This document shows positions 35,848-44,975 of a stretch of DNA of 64,000 bases, piece after piece. The notes under the pieces are model-generated. The model was not told the DNA's origin, ran no database searches, and saw nothing but the letters and a program-made list of their open reading frames with translations. Numbering within the stretch: the first letter of the stretch is position 1; the number at the start of each line of letters is the position of its first letter. Origin of the DNA: RHLJ01 sp048058975 (GTDB lineage Bacteria > Bacteroidota > Rhodothermia > Balneolales > Balneolaceae); the NCBI GenBank assembly GCA_048058975.1, contig JBLLNP010000023.1:13095-77094 (forward strand). The letters are read 5' to 3'. A program made the translations under genes and the position numbers.

Positions 35848-36677
35848 TAACCCCCGTATTGCTCTTTTGAATTTGGAAAATCTTTATTCTTAACGTCTTT
35901 TATATAATTCTGAACTGCATCTGTCATTACAGTATGAACATCTGCATAACGCCTAAGGAAACGCGGACTGAAATCCTTGTTCATCCCCAGCATATCATGA
36001 ATTACCAAAACCTGTCCATCGCATCCGGCACCTGCTCCGATACCAATAGTAGGAATAGAGAGTTCTTTTGAAACTTTTTCGGCTAGAATGGCAGGAATTT
36101 TTTCAAGTACAATCGAAAAACAACCTGCCTCTTCTAGCAATTTTGCATCCTCAATCAAAGCTTCTGCTTCCATCTCATCCTGCGCCCTAACCTTGTAGGT
36201 TCCAAACTTATAAATACTTTGTGGAGTAAGACCAAGGTGCCCCATTACCGGAATTCCGGCATCTACAATTTTAGCTATTGTAGAAACGATGGTTTTCCCT
36301 CCTTCCATCTTTACTGCGTGCGCTCCTGCTTCCTTCATCATCCTTCCTGAAGAAATCAACGCTTCTTTGGGAGTGACCTGATAGCTCATAAAGGGTAAAT
36401 CAGCAATCACTAAAGCTCTATCTACTCCACGAACCACACAGGACGTATGATAAATCATATTCTCCAAAGTGATAGGAACCGTAGTTTCAAAACCCGCCAT
36501 CACATTACTCGCGGAGTCTCCCACAAGAATAATATCAATCCCGGCCTGATCTATGATTTGAGCCATTGTATAATCGTAAGCGGTAAGCATAGAGATTTTC
36601 TCTCCATTCCGCTTCATATCCACTACGGTTTGGGTAGTAATTTTAGCAGGGCGATTTGATCCGGTTTGTGTACTCAT
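35847..36677 (-). CDS. panB: 3-methyl-2-oxobutanoate hydroxymethyltransferase
   Basis: A 276-residue PanB, which adds a hydroxymethyl group from methylene-THF to ketoisovalerate in pantothenate synthesis. Conserved blocks are MLTAYDYTMAQIIDQAGIDIILVGDSASNVMAG, VVADLPFMSYQ-like IADLPFMSYQV, AVKMEGG, GHLGLTPQS and IGIGAGAGCDGQVLVIHDMLGM. The extra N-terminal residues (about 10) are unremarkable. It abuts fabZ upstream and surE downstream with one-base overlaps, indicating coupled translation. Confidence 0.96.
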   Translation of the reverse strand: MSTQTGSNRPAKITTQTVVDMKRNGEKISMLTAYDYTMAQIIDQAGIDIILVGDSASNVMAGFETTVPITLENMIYHTSCVVRGVDRALVIADLPFMSYQVTPKEALISSGRMMKEAGAHAVKMEGGKTIVSTIAKIVDAGIPVMGHLGLTPQSIYKFGTYKVRAQDEMEAEALIEDAKLLEEAGCFSIVLEKIPAILAEKVSKELSIPTIGIGAGAGCDGQVLVIHDMLGMNKDFSPRFLRRYADVHTVMTDAVQNYIKDVKNKDFPNSKEQYGG

Positions 36678-37108
36678 TATCCCTCTCTGGGAACAATTGC
36701 TGCTGAGGCTTCCAATTCACAAGCTACTTCTCCATCAACTGTAGCTTTCCCTATCATAGTAACAAAATTGCGGCGCATGGTGCCAAGTTCAACCTCAAGA
36801 ACTAACTGATCTCCCGGTACTACCTGTCTTCTGAATTTACATTTATTGATTCCCGTAAATACCATAAGCTGAGTTTCAGGATCAGCTTTTTTAGTCATAA
36901 GCATAATGGCTCCGGTTTGAGCTAAGGCCTCAACCTGAAGAACACCAGGCATAATAGGCTGACCGGGAAAATGTCCATTAAAAAACTCTTCGTTTGCCGT
37001 CACATTTTTTATGGCTTTGATGCTTTCTTCACCCATTTCCACCACTCTGTCAACTAATAAAAAAGGATAGCGGTGAGGGATTACTTTCTTAATTTCTTCT
37101 ATTAACAT
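36677..37108 (-). CDS. fabZ: 3-hydroxyacyl-[acyl-carrier-protein] dehydratase FabZ
   Basis: A 143-residue hot-dog-fold dehydratase of type II fatty acid synthesis. The catalytic His and Glu are in FNGHFPGQPIMPGVLQVEALAQ. The N-terminal IPHRYPFLLVDRV is typical. In many Bacteroidetes FabZ is fused to LpxC; here it is a stand-alone protein. It is the first gene of the fabZ-panB-surE group. Confidence 0.96.
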   Translation of the reverse strand: MLIEEIKKVIPHRYPFLLVDRVVEMGEESIKAIKNVTANEEFFNGHFPGQPIMPGVLQVEALAQTGAIMLMTKKADPETQLMVFTGINKCKFRRQVVPGDQLVLEVELGTMRRNFVTMIGKATVDGEVACELEASAAIVPREG

Positions 37109-37144
37109 ATATCTGATTTATTAATTTAGCGGCGGAATATACAA

Positions 37145-37834
37145 TTATTCGACTACTCCCACATAAACGTAGGCTATTCCACCTGTAAGTTTCTCGCTCC
37201 AGGTATCTTTAAAGCAATCCGCTTGTTCCATCAGCATAATAAATTTCTTACCTGCAGGAAATGTGGCGCTTGTTCGTGGAAGATACGTATAAGCCTCCCG
37301 GTTTCCGGTAAGGAGTCCCCCTACTGTTGGCATTATATACTGGCTGTATAAGTTGTACGGATACTTGAGTACACCTTTTGGCTGACCGAATTCGAGAACT
37401 ACTACACGGCCTCCCGGCTTAACAACCCTGGACATTTCTTTTAGAGCTACCACAGGATCATCCACATTCCGGATTCCAAAAGCGATACTGGCAATATCAA
37501 AGCGACTATCTTCGTAGGGAAGATTCATAGCATCTGCGACTTCAAAATCTATTTTAAGCCCTTTTTTGGCGGCTTTCCCTGGCGCTGGCTCAATCATTGG
37601 AGCACAAAAGTCGGTTCCCAGAACATATCCTTCTTCTCCAACGGCCTTTTTAAATTCAATGGCTAAATCGCCGGTACCTGTAGCACAGTCGAGCACATGA
37701 TCGCCTGTTTTTGCTCCACTTTCCTGGATGGCTTTAGTGCGCCATGCATGATGCACTCCAAACGAAAGTACCGTATTTACCCGATCGTAATCTTCCGCGA
37801 TATCCGCGAACATCGACCTAACTTTTTCACTCAT
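37145..37834 (-). CDS. menG: Demethylmenaquinone methyltransferase
   Basis: A 229-residue SAM methyltransferase of the UbiE/MenG family, doing the last step of menaquinone synthesis. Motif I is VLDCATGTGDLAIEF, and the family signatures FADIAEDYDRVNTVLSFGVHHAWR and SIAFGIRNVDDPVVALKEMSRVVKPGG are clear. MenG rather than UbiE is chosen because the phylum uses menaquinone. Menaquinol would also be the electron source for the nos cluster. Alternative name ubiE. Confidence 0.94.
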   Translation of the reverse strand: MSEKVRSMFADIAEDYDRVNTVLSFGVHHAWRTKAIQESGAKTGDHVLDCATGTGDLAIEFKKAVGEEGYVLGTDFCAPMIEPAPGKAAKKGLKIDFEVADAMNLPYEDSRFDIASIAFGIRNVDDPVVALKEMSRVVKPGGRVVVLEFGQPKGVLKYPYNLYSQYIMPTVGGLLTGNREAYTYLPRTSATFPAGKKFIMLMEQADCFKDTWSEKLTGGIAYVYVGVVE

Positions 37835-37927
37835 ACCAAAACCTGATTTTTTTGTAACTCCAAAAACTGATCATTTTTCAAAAGCAGATGAAAGATACGA
37901 TTTCTGAAAAGCAGAGACCTGAAATCT

Positions 37928-38554
37928 TTACACATTTAAAGCTACAGAAGAAAGATGATCTATTTTGTTCAACTCAACGGCTTCGAAGCCCGAACCATTC
38001 CAGATAAGATGATTTATGGATCCGTTTTGATGTTTTATGAGATGCATATTTTTCAATCCTTTTCCCAAAAACTCAGAAAGCAGAATCCTGATCAAACGTC
38101 CGTGCAGTACGAAAGCGATATACTCTTCTTCAGATGAGCTCAATATTTCAGCTACTTTATTTCCCGCGCGATTAAAAACCTCCCTTGGGGACTCTCCTCC
38201 AGGAATTTGTACATCAACTTCCCCGTTCATCCACTTTTCATTCACTTCATGAATTTGTGCCTTTACATCATTGAAATAACAGCCTTCCAGTTCCCCGAAA
38301 CCCATTTCGTCTAGCTCACTGTATTGCTCCACCATTGCCCCGGTTTGCTCAATCAGAGGAGCCGCAGTTTCCAATGTTCTCACCATGCTACTGGTTATTA
38401 TTTTCTGAATGGGGAACTTTCCCAAAGCCTCAGCAATTGCTTCGGCTTGCTCTCTACCTGTTTCATTGATCGAAGCATCTATCCCTCTCCCTTGCAAACG
38501 ATGAATTTTATTGTTATCAGTCTCCCCGTGACGAATCATAAATACATGCTTCAA
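37928..38554 (-). CDS. Histidine phosphatase family protein
   Basis: A 208-residue phosphoglycerate-mutase-like phosphatase. The catalytic motif is MIRHGETDNNK, with the second conserved Arg in SSMVRTLETAAPLIE, Glu in SELDEMGFGELEG and the second His in FVLHGRLIRILL. The substrate is not predictable from sequence (cobalamin, sugar-phosphate or protein phosphatases share the fold). It starts two bases before the end of the adjacent membrane-protein gene and is cotranscribed with it. Confidence 0.88.
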   Translation of the reverse strand: MKHVFMIRHGETDNNKIHRLQGRGIDASINETGREQAEAIAEALGKFPIQKIITSSMVRTLETAAPLIEQTGAMVEQYSELDEMGFGELEGCYFNDVKAQIHEVNEKWMNGEVDVQIPGGESPREVFNRAGNKVAEILSSSEEEYIAFVLHGRLIRILLSEFLGKGLKNMHLIKHQNGSINHLIWNGSGFEAVELNKIDHLSSVALNV

Positions 38555-38556
38555 AA

Positions 38557-39228
38557 CTACTTTTTCCTCGTTTTATGATAGTTAACAATTTCTATCAACC
38601 TGTTTTCCATTTCGCTTACATTCCCGGTTAAAATCCCGCTTTTCATCCCGTATCGGATCAACAACATATTCAGAATCCGATCCTGGATTTCAATACCTGA
38701 TTTCCCTCTTTTACTTTGTATAAACCTAATCAAAAGGCGAAGTAATCCAACCTTGAAGAGAAAAAATAAAATCAACCCAAACCAAAGGGCATTGAATTGA
38801 ACGGATACTCCAAAACCCGCAATAACTTCGTTAAAGGCGATTCCCATCAACAAAACAGCTGAAACCACATACACAAAACCATCGGTAGTTATTAATTTAA
38901 CAATGGGGCTGGCTGCAACGCTGAGGAAAGCTCCGGTATTAAAAAACCAGATCACAAAAAAAACGATAGAGAGTAGAGCCGCAAGCCAGGGAGTAACTGA
39001 CAAATAGGCCAGTAAAAAATAGACCAACAGTGATAGGCCGTCTGCGCTCTTCACCCAGGCATCTGCCTCTTTTATAATACGTTCGAGCGTGTATCTTTTT
39101 AGTAATCCGGGGGTGTATTTTTCAATTTGTTCACTGGTAATGTGGTACCAATTACCGTCTGAGGTGGTAATACCATCCGGTAACTCCATCATTTGCCATT
39201 TGAACTCGCCGACTTTTCTTGCACTCAT
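38557..39228 (-). CDS. Uncharacterised four-helix membrane protein
   Basis: A 223-residue protein with a soluble N-terminal part (about 1-60, including ITSEQIEKYTPGLLKRYTLERIIKEADAW), then four hydrophobic segments between residues 63 and 175, and a basic C-terminal region (SKRGKSGIEIQDRILNMLLIRYG). No family is recognised. It is 31 bases downstream of comF and two bases upstream of the histidine phosphatase gene. Confidence 0.65.
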   Translation of the reverse strand: MSARKVGEFKWQMMELPDGITTSDGNWYHITSEQIEKYTPGLLKRYTLERIIKEADAWVKSADGLSLLVYFLLAYLSVTPWLAALLSIVFFVIWFFNTGAFLSVAASPIVKLITTDGFVYVVSAVLLMGIAFNEVIAGFGVSVQFNALWFGLILFFLFKVGLLRLLIRFIQSKRGKSGIEIQDRILNMLLIRYGMKSGILTGNVSEMENRLIEIVNYHKTRKK

Positions 39229-39259
39229 AGTTCAAATATATCCTTATTCGAACAATGAT

Positions 39260-39961
39260 TCAGGCCTGAGCTATTGTTGCTATCATAATTTTACGAGCTC
39301 CTGCTTTAAGAAGGGTGTCTGCCAGTTCGAATGCAGTAGCTCCGGTTGTGAATACATCATCAATCACAACACATATTTTATCTTTTATCGCTAAAGGGTT
39401 TTTCACTAAAAAAGCCTGATTTATATTCTCTCTTCTCTTCTCCAGTGAAAAACCTGTCTGAGTTTTCGTGTTCTTGATTCGAATCACATCGTCTTTCAAG
39501 CAAATCTCTATTCCGGCAGATCGTTCAACTCCTCTGGCAATGTATCGTGCCTGGTTATACCCTCTCATTCTTCTCTTTTTGGGATGAAGAGGCACAGGAA
39601 TAAGTAGTTTATCTTCATCAGCACAAAAAAAAGGATTCTTTTTCAAACTATTTCCTAAAGCAACTCCTAAGTCTATCCCAACACCTGTTAAGCGATGGTA
39701 TTTCAATGAATGGAGTAAATCCTGTAAATATCCACCTTTGTCAAAATTCCAAAGCGCGTGTTGCAGCTCAACTCCTTCGGGAAGTAACGTATCACTGGAA
39801 ACACGTTTCCGATCGGGATTTGCAACTTCAAAACGATTTTTTGTGCAGTCAGGACATATGAATTGCTCCGATTCTGACAGCGAAAGCCCACAGATTGTAC
39901 ATACTCTGGGAAAAAGCACTTCCAGAAATCCTTTCTTAATCGATTTAATACTTGTTAACAT
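39260..39961 (-). CDS. comF: ComF-family phosphoribosyltransferase-like protein
   Basis: A 233-residue ComF/GntX-type protein. The N-terminal zinc-ribbon half has CTICG and CPDC, and the C-terminal half is a type I phosphoribosyltransferase fold with RMRGYNQARYIARGV and the PRPP loop VVIDDVFTTGATA. ComF proteins are needed for uptake of transforming DNA in several bacteria and act on single-stranded DNA. No other competence genes are in the window. It is divergent from the RodZ-like gene. Confidence 0.88.
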   Translation of the reverse strand: MLTSIKSIKKGFLEVLFPRVCTICGLSLSESEQFICPDCTKNRFEVANPDRKRVSSDTLLPEGVELQHALWNFDKGGYLQDLLHSLKYHRLTGVGIDLGVALGNSLKKNPFFCADEDKLLIPVPLHPKKRRMRGYNQARYIARGVERSAGIEICLKDDVIRIKNTKTQTGFSLEKRRENINQAFLVKNPLAIKDKICVVIDDVFTTGATAFELADTLLKAGARKIMIATIAQA

Positions 39962-40057
39962 TTTGGAGTATTTAATAGGAAAAGCTTGCTTTTGCAGTCC
40001 GTATTAATTACTTAGTTTGCTGCCAGAAATACAAAGCAGTAATTAAAATTTTTGCGC

Positions 40058-41113
40058 ATGTCTCTCGGGAAAGATCTAGCCAGTATCCGCAAAGAACTCG
40101 GACTCTCACTAGAAGAGATTCAGAGTTCTATTAAAATCCCTTTGCTCACTCTTAAGAGCATTGAAAATGATTCCATTTTTCAGTCCTCAGAGCACAATCA
40201 AACCTACATCAGGAGTTTTGTGAGAAGCTACGCGAGGGGACTTCACCTTAACGATGATGAAGTAGTACGAGCTCTCGATGCGGTTGAAGCCGGTATTTAT
40301 GATCACGACCTTTTGAAAACAGACCCGACTGAAACTGAATCCGTAAAAAAAGTGGCTCCCGAGGAAAACGAACCTTTCGATCTCAAAAAAGTGCCGCCGC
40401 CGGATATTGAAGTAGCTCCACAAGAAGCAAAACCTACCGTAGAAAATGTAAACTGGGCAGATCTTGGAAAGAAATTTTCGCTCCAGGAATCTGGTTCAAA
40501 AGCCTGGATTTTAATTGTGGTGATCTTTTTTGTACTCTCTCTTCTGGCTACGGGATTTTTCTTTCGGGAAGAAATCATCGGCTTTTTTGGAAGCAGCTCA
40601 GGCGAGACCATTGAGACTGCTGAGAATAATTTCCCAACCTTGCCCGATCCAACACAGGAGGAGGATAGTCTCACTTCTGGAAGTCTCCCACTTCCTGATA
40701 ATACTTTGGACAATACAACTACTAATGTTCCCCTTCCACCACAACCAACATTTTCAGGTTCATTACCTGACATCTTAACGGTTTCAGTTTATGCTGCTTA
40801 CGACAAGCTCGAGCCCGTTCGCGTTACCAGTGATCTTAACTGGAGAGTTAATCCTTTCTGGATGGAGCAAGGAGAAGCTTTTAGTTTCGATTTTGATGAC
40901 TCTCTCCTGGTTCGGGGTCAGTATTCCAGAATGCTATTACTTTTCAATGGACATGTAATACAAGATCATCGTCAGTATTATGATCCTGAATTTGAATCTC
41001 TGTTAATTACACGCTCTGCATTGGATTCCCCCACTTATCTGGCTCCAGCAACCGGAAATTACCCGGATGGAGTTAATCCTCCGGACAGCCTTGTTTATAG
41101 AATTAATTACTAA
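40058..41113 (+). CDS. RodZ-like helix-turn-helix membrane protein
   Basis: A 351-residue bitopic protein. Residues 1-75 form an HTH_25 domain (LASIRKELGLSLEEIQSSIKIPLLTLKSIEN, RSFVRSYARGLHL), then a Pro/Glu-rich linker, one membrane helix near residues 145-165, a Ser/Thr/Pro-rich linker and a C-terminal beta domain like DUF4115 (VSVYAAYDKLEPVRVTSDL). This is the architecture of RodZ, which links MreB to the cell-wall machinery. ATG at 40058 is preferred to the TTG two codons earlier. It is 17 bases before ligA. Confidence 0.85.
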   Translation: MSLGKDLASIRKELGLSLEEIQSSIKIPLLTLKSIENDSIFQSSEHNQTYIRSFVRSYARGLHLNDDEVVRALDAVEAGIYDHDLLKTDPTETESVKKVAPEENEPFDLKKVPPPDIEVAPQEAKPTVENVNWADLGKKFSLQESGSKAWILIVVIFFVLSLLATGFFFREEIIGFFGSSSGETIETAENNFPTLPDPTQEEDSLTSGSLPLPDNTLDNTTTNVPLPPQPTFSGSLPDILTVSVYAAYDKLEPVRVTSDLNWRVNPFWMEQGEAFSFDFDDSLLVRGQYSRMLLLFNGHVIQDHRQYYDPEFESLLITRSALDSPTYLAPATGNYPDGVNPPDSLVYRINY

Positions 41114-41130
41114 ATAAGAGTAATCCGGGG

Positions 41131-43134
41131 ATGACGAAATCTGAGGCGCAACAAAGAGTCCTGGAGCTGAAAAGTTTACTCCAAAAAGCGAACGAGGCCT
41201 ATTATCAGGATGCCCAGCCTTTCATGAGCGACAAAGACTTTGATGAAAAACTCAAAGAACTTGAAGCATTGGAAAATGAATTTGATTTGGCGACAGATGA
41301 CTCCCCCACCCGTCGCGTAGGGGGTGACGCTTCCTCGGAATTTGAAACTGTTCAACATCCGGTGCCTCTCCTCAGTCTCGATAATACTTACAATGAACAG
41401 GAGTTAAATGATTTTGATGGCCGTGTTCAGCGCATTCTTGGTCATACTGACTATGACTACCTGGTTGAACTGAAATTTGATGGAGCATCACTCCGTTCCC
41501 GATACGAAAATGGCGAATTGGTGCTTGGAGCGACCCGTGGAAATGGTCAACAGGGGGATGATATAACCAGAAATGTGAAAACGGTTCGGGATATTCCTCT
41601 CAGCTTAACCGGAAGTTTTCCTTCCGTTGTTGAAGTTCGGGGCGAAGCTTACATGGAGCGCGAGGCATTCGCGAGAATGAACCAAAAACGCGAGGACGAA
41701 GGACTCTCAGTTTTTGCCAATCCACGAAATTCCACTGCCGGATCTTTGAAAATGCAGGACCCTCGAGCTGTGGCACAACGTCCCATTCGTTTCTTTGCGT
41801 TTGATCTCTTATTTGATGAAGAGGATAATTCGATTACCCAGGCTCGAAAAGTTGAGCTACTTAAGGAATTCGGGTTACCTGCTAATGAATATCCCCGTGT
41901 TTGCAAAACTATTGATGAGGTGCATGAGACTATCGCAAAGTTTGATGAATTGCGCCATACACTCCCCTACGAAACAGACGGAGTAGTAATCAAAGTCAAT
42001 CAAACAAATCTTAGAGATCAACTTGGAAGTACATCGAAATTCCCCAGATGGGCAATTGCTTATAAGTTTGAAGCTGAACAAGCTACTACGTTGATTAATG
42101 ATATTACCCTCCAGGTAGGGCGACTTGGAACCATAACTCCCGTTGCTGAGCTTGAACCGGTTTTACTGGCAGGAACAACGGTAAAACGAGCTTCCCTTCA
42201 CAACGAAGAAGAGATTCATAGAAAAGATATTCGCATTGGGGATACCGTTATCGTTGAAAAAGCCGGGGAGATTATTCCCCAAGTCATAAGTGTCATTAAT
42301 CCAGACCGGGCGAACAGAAGCCCGGAATTTCAGTTCCCAAAAACCTGCCCTGCCTGTAATGCTAAACTCATCAAGTATGAAGGGGAAGTAGCATGGCGCT
42401 GTGTAAATCCGGAATGTCCACCTCAGGTTCGCATTAAGATTGAACATTTTGCTTCGCGGGATGCTCTGGATATCGAGGGATTAGGTGAATCCGTAGTTGA
42501 TCAGTTAGTGACAGAAGGATTGATTTCAAACTATGCGGATTTGTACGAGCTAACCATCGAAGAGATTATCCCCCTGGAACGAATGGCTGAGAAAAGTGCC
42601 CAGAACCTGATTGATGGAATCAACAAAAGCAAAGAACAGCCTTTTGAGCGGGTGTTGTACGCACTTGGGATTCGCTTTGTCGGTAAAACAGTAGCAAAAG
42701 ATTTAGCCAAAGCCTTCAAATCAATTGATGCCCTTCGTTCTGCTTCAGAAGAAGAACTCTCAGCAGTTGATGCCATCGGCCCCAGAATAGCTGAATCCGT
42801 TGTGGATTTCTTTCAGAACGAAACCTATTCAAGGCTAGTGAACCGACTTATCTCTTATGGTCTTCAGTTTGAGATGGAAGAGGAAGAACTGGCTTCCAAT
42901 ACCTTTGAAGGTAAAACTATTGTACTTACAGGTACACTTCCCACTCTTTCCAGAAAAGAAGCAGCAGATTTGATTGAGAAGCACGGTGGTAAAACTTCAT
43001 CTTCTGTAAGCAAAAAAACAGAATATGTTCTCGCAGGAGAATCAGCAGGCAGTAAACTTACAAAAGCACAAGATTTAGGAATCGAAATACTTGATGAAGA
43101 AAAATTCCTGACTTTGATTGGTGATAAAAATTAG
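41131..43134 (+). CDS. ligA: NAD-dependent DNA ligase LigA
   Basis: A 667-residue replicative DNA ligase. The adenylation lysine is Lys115 in LVELKFDGAS (KxDG with Phe). The Ia domain (AYYQDAQPFMSDKDFDEKLKEL) that binds NMN, the OB fold, the four-Cys zinc finger (CPACNAKL, CVNPECPP), the HhH domain and the C-terminal BRCT domain (FEGKTIVLTGTLPTLSRKEA) are all present. The length is normal. An inverted repeat overlaps the stop codon. Confidence 0.97.
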   Translation: MTKSEAQQRVLELKSLLQKANEAYYQDAQPFMSDKDFDEKLKELEALENEFDLATDDSPTRRVGGDASSEFETVQHPVPLLSLDNTYNEQELNDFDGRVQRILGHTDYDYLVELKFDGASLRSRYENGELVLGATRGNGQQGDDITRNVKTVRDIPLSLTGSFPSVVEVRGEAYMEREAFARMNQKREDEGLSVFANPRNSTAGSLKMQDPRAVAQRPIRFFAFDLLFDEEDNSITQARKVELLKEFGLPANEYPRVCKTIDEVHETIAKFDELRHTLPYETDGVVIKVNQTNLRDQLGSTSKFPRWAIAYKFEAEQATTLINDITLQVGRLGTITPVAELEPVLLAGTTVKRASLHNEEEIHRKDIRIGDTVIVEKAGEIIPQVISVINPDRANRSPEFQFPKTCPACNAKLIKYEGEVAWRCVNPECPPQVRIKIEHFASRDALDIEGLGESVVDQLVTEGLISNYADLYELTIEEIIPLERMAEKSAQNLIDGINKSKEQPFERVLYALGIRFVGKTVAKDLAKAFKSIDALRSASEEELSAVDAIGPRIAESVVDFFQNETYSRLVNRLISYGLQFEMEEEELASNTFEGKTIVLTGTLPTLSRKEAADLIEKHGGKTSSSVSKKTEYVLAGESAGSKLTKAQDLGIEILDEEKFLTLIGDKN

Positions 43135-43177
43135 GAATAAATGAATTTGGAATATCCCTATTCAATTATTCCTAATT
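43129..43177. repeat. 12-bp inverted repeat at the ligA stop codon
   Basis: AATTAGGAATAA (43129-43140) is perfectly complementary to TTATTCCTAATT (43166-43177). The AT-rich stem has no T-run, so it is a weak terminator at best. Confidence 0.5.
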
Positions 43178-43263
43178 CGTAATTCTTTTATTCCTCTTTA
43201 ACTCAATAATCAAAACTCCAATCAATTTGCTATCTTCCCAAAAATTAGTCCTAACCAATCGCT

Positions 43264-44478
43264 ATGGATATCAACCCCCTGGACACCGAACAATTAGGGA
43301 TTAAAACACTCGAAAAACACCTTATTCGCACCAAAAGTGAGGTTTCGTTACGAATCGGCATCCCAAAGGAAATTTCAATTGACGAGAAACGAGTTTCTCT
43401 AACTCCGGGTGGAGTTTCCGTACTTCGTGCTAACGGACATGAAGTTTTTGTAGAAAAAGGAGCCGGCGAAGAAGCCAAGTTCACAGACCGAGACTATGCA
43501 GAAGCAGGAGCGGAAATTGCTTTAAGTGCTGATGATCTTTTCAAAAAATCTGAACTAATTTTAAAAGTAGCCCCTCTTTCTTCTGATGAATTTGACCGAC
43601 TCGAACCTAATCATACTCTTATTTCCGCCTTACATTTAGGTAGCCAGACCCAGGAATACTTCGAGGTTTTGAACAGAAAAAGTGTTACCGGAATTGGCTA
43701 TGAGTTTATTCAGGGTGCGGACAAGGAGTTCCCTATCGTTCGAATGATGCATGAGATTACTGGCTCAATCGCCGTTCAGATTGCTGCTCATTATATGGAA
43801 AGTCGTAGTAATGGTCAGGGTATAATGTTGGGTGGAATATCAGGAGTACCTCCGGCCACTGTAGTAATTTTAGGAGCAGGAATTACGGGAGAATATGCAG
43901 CTCGTACTGCGCTTGGATATGGAGCCCAGGTGTTTGTAATGGATAATGATCTTACCGCGCTTCGCAAACTTGAAAATGCCCTAGACAGAAGAATCATTAC
44001 CGCAGTGGCTAATCAACAATACCTGAGCAATGCCCTTAAGTTTGCGGATGTGATTATTGGAGCTGCAATGGCAGAGGGTGAACGCTCTCCTTGCTGGGTT
44101 ACCGAAGAAATGGTTGCCAATATGAAAGCCGGAAGTGTAATTGTAGATACGGTCATTGATCAGGGTGGGTGTGTGGCAACAAGCCGGGCTACTACGCATT
44201 CTAACCCGGTATTTTCAGTGCATGATGTCACCCATTACTGTGTTCCAAATATTCCTGCTAATGTGGCTCGTACTGCTACCTATGCATTGAATAATGTACT
44301 GGTTCCTTATATACTAGCAATTGGAGATGCAGGCGGGATAAAAGAATGTTTGTGGAATAACGTTGCATTAAGAAACGGTACCTATGCCTACAAAAGACAC
44401 ATCACTAAAAAGTCTATCAGCAAAATGTTTGATATCCCCTACCGCGAAATCGAAATGCTGATTGCTTCACAGATTTAA
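43264..44478 (+). CDS. ald: Alanine dehydrogenase
   Basis: A 404-residue NAD-dependent alanine dehydrogenase, interconverting alanine and pyruvate plus ammonia. The substrate domain has IGIPKEISIDEKRVSLTPGGV and EVFVEKGAGE, and the NAD domain has VVILGAGITGEYAARTALGYGAQVFVMDND. The conserved HDVTHYCVPNIPANVARTATYALNN matches the family (usually HYCVANMPGAVPRTS), with a Pro-Ala change at the second half. The protein has about 25 extra N-terminal residues, normal for the Bacteroidetes group. A repeat follows the gene. Confidence 0.92.
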   Translation: MDINPLDTEQLGIKTLEKHLIRTKSEVSLRIGIPKEISIDEKRVSLTPGGVSVLRANGHEVFVEKGAGEEAKFTDRDYAEAGAEIALSADDLFKKSELILKVAPLSSDEFDRLEPNHTLISALHLGSQTQEYFEVLNRKSVTGIGYEFIQGADKEFPIVRMMHEITGSIAVQIAAHYMESRSNGQGIMLGGISGVPPATVVILGAGITGEYAARTALGYGAQVFVMDNDLTALRKLENALDRRIITAVANQQYLSNALKFADVIIGAAMAEGERSPCWVTEEMVANMKAGSVIVDTVIDQGGCVATSRATTHSNPVFSVHDVTHYCVPNIPANVARTATYALNNVLVPYILAIGDAGGIKECLWNNVALRNGTYAYKRHITKKSISKMFDIPYREIEMLIASQI

Positions 44479-44482
44479 CTTC

Positions 44483-44575
44483 TTTGTCATCCTGAGGATA
44501 CTTCCGAAGGATCTGCACGATTTGTTTTAAGTAAATTCTTTAGATTTCTCCCTCTGGTCGAAATGACCGAAATAA
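44483..44575. repeat. Dispersed intergenic repeat, copy 4
   Basis: The gap after ald has TTGTCATCCTGAGGA and, inverted, TTTCTCCCTCTGGTCGAAATGAC. The second half matches the pattern seen at 25.6 kb (TTCTTCGCTTTCGCTCAGAATGAC) and 20.5 kb, so these belong to one interspersed family. Confidence 0.6.
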
Positions 44576-44596
44576 CATTCTTAATTGATAATTGAA

Positions 44597-44962
44597 ATGT
44601 CCGAGTTATCCCACTCCAACTTTGTACGCATAAGCCTTATTAACTGGGTGCTGAGTGTCCCAATGATTGTGCTGTTTGCCTGGCCTTATTACTACGCGGC
44701 CAAGCTTCTTGGGATAATGGAAATCCTTAGATATTTCGGTGCATTTATGTTTGCTCTGCCATTTATGATAACTATCATTCACGGTCATGTTACTATGGCT
44801 CTGGGTTCTCCTCACCGGGACCATTATTACAACTGGTTAGAAGAACATCCTTTTACTTATGGTCTTTTCTATAACCCAATGCTCCCCAAAACCCGTTTCC
44901 GGTTAATCCTCCTAATCGCCAGCTTGCTTTTTTTACCTGTTGGGTATTTATTGAGTTTTTAA
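44597..44962 (+). CDS. Small membrane protein of unknown function
   Basis: A 121-residue inner-membrane protein with three hydrophobic segments (about residues 10-30, 38-60 and 100-118). His and Tyr cluster in the loop between the second and third (HGHVTMALGSPHRDHYYNWLEEHPFTYGLFYNPMLP). I do not recognise the family. The ATG at 44597 is used; a TTG twelve bases earlier is less likely. Confidence 0.65.
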   Translation: MSELSHSNFVRISLINWVLSVPMIVLFAWPYYYAAKLLGIMEILRYFGAFMFALPFMITIIHGHVTMALGSPHRDHYYNWLEEHPFTYGLFYNPMLPKTRFRLILLIASLLFLPVGYLLSF

Positions 44963-44975
44963 TTTTTGCAATAAG

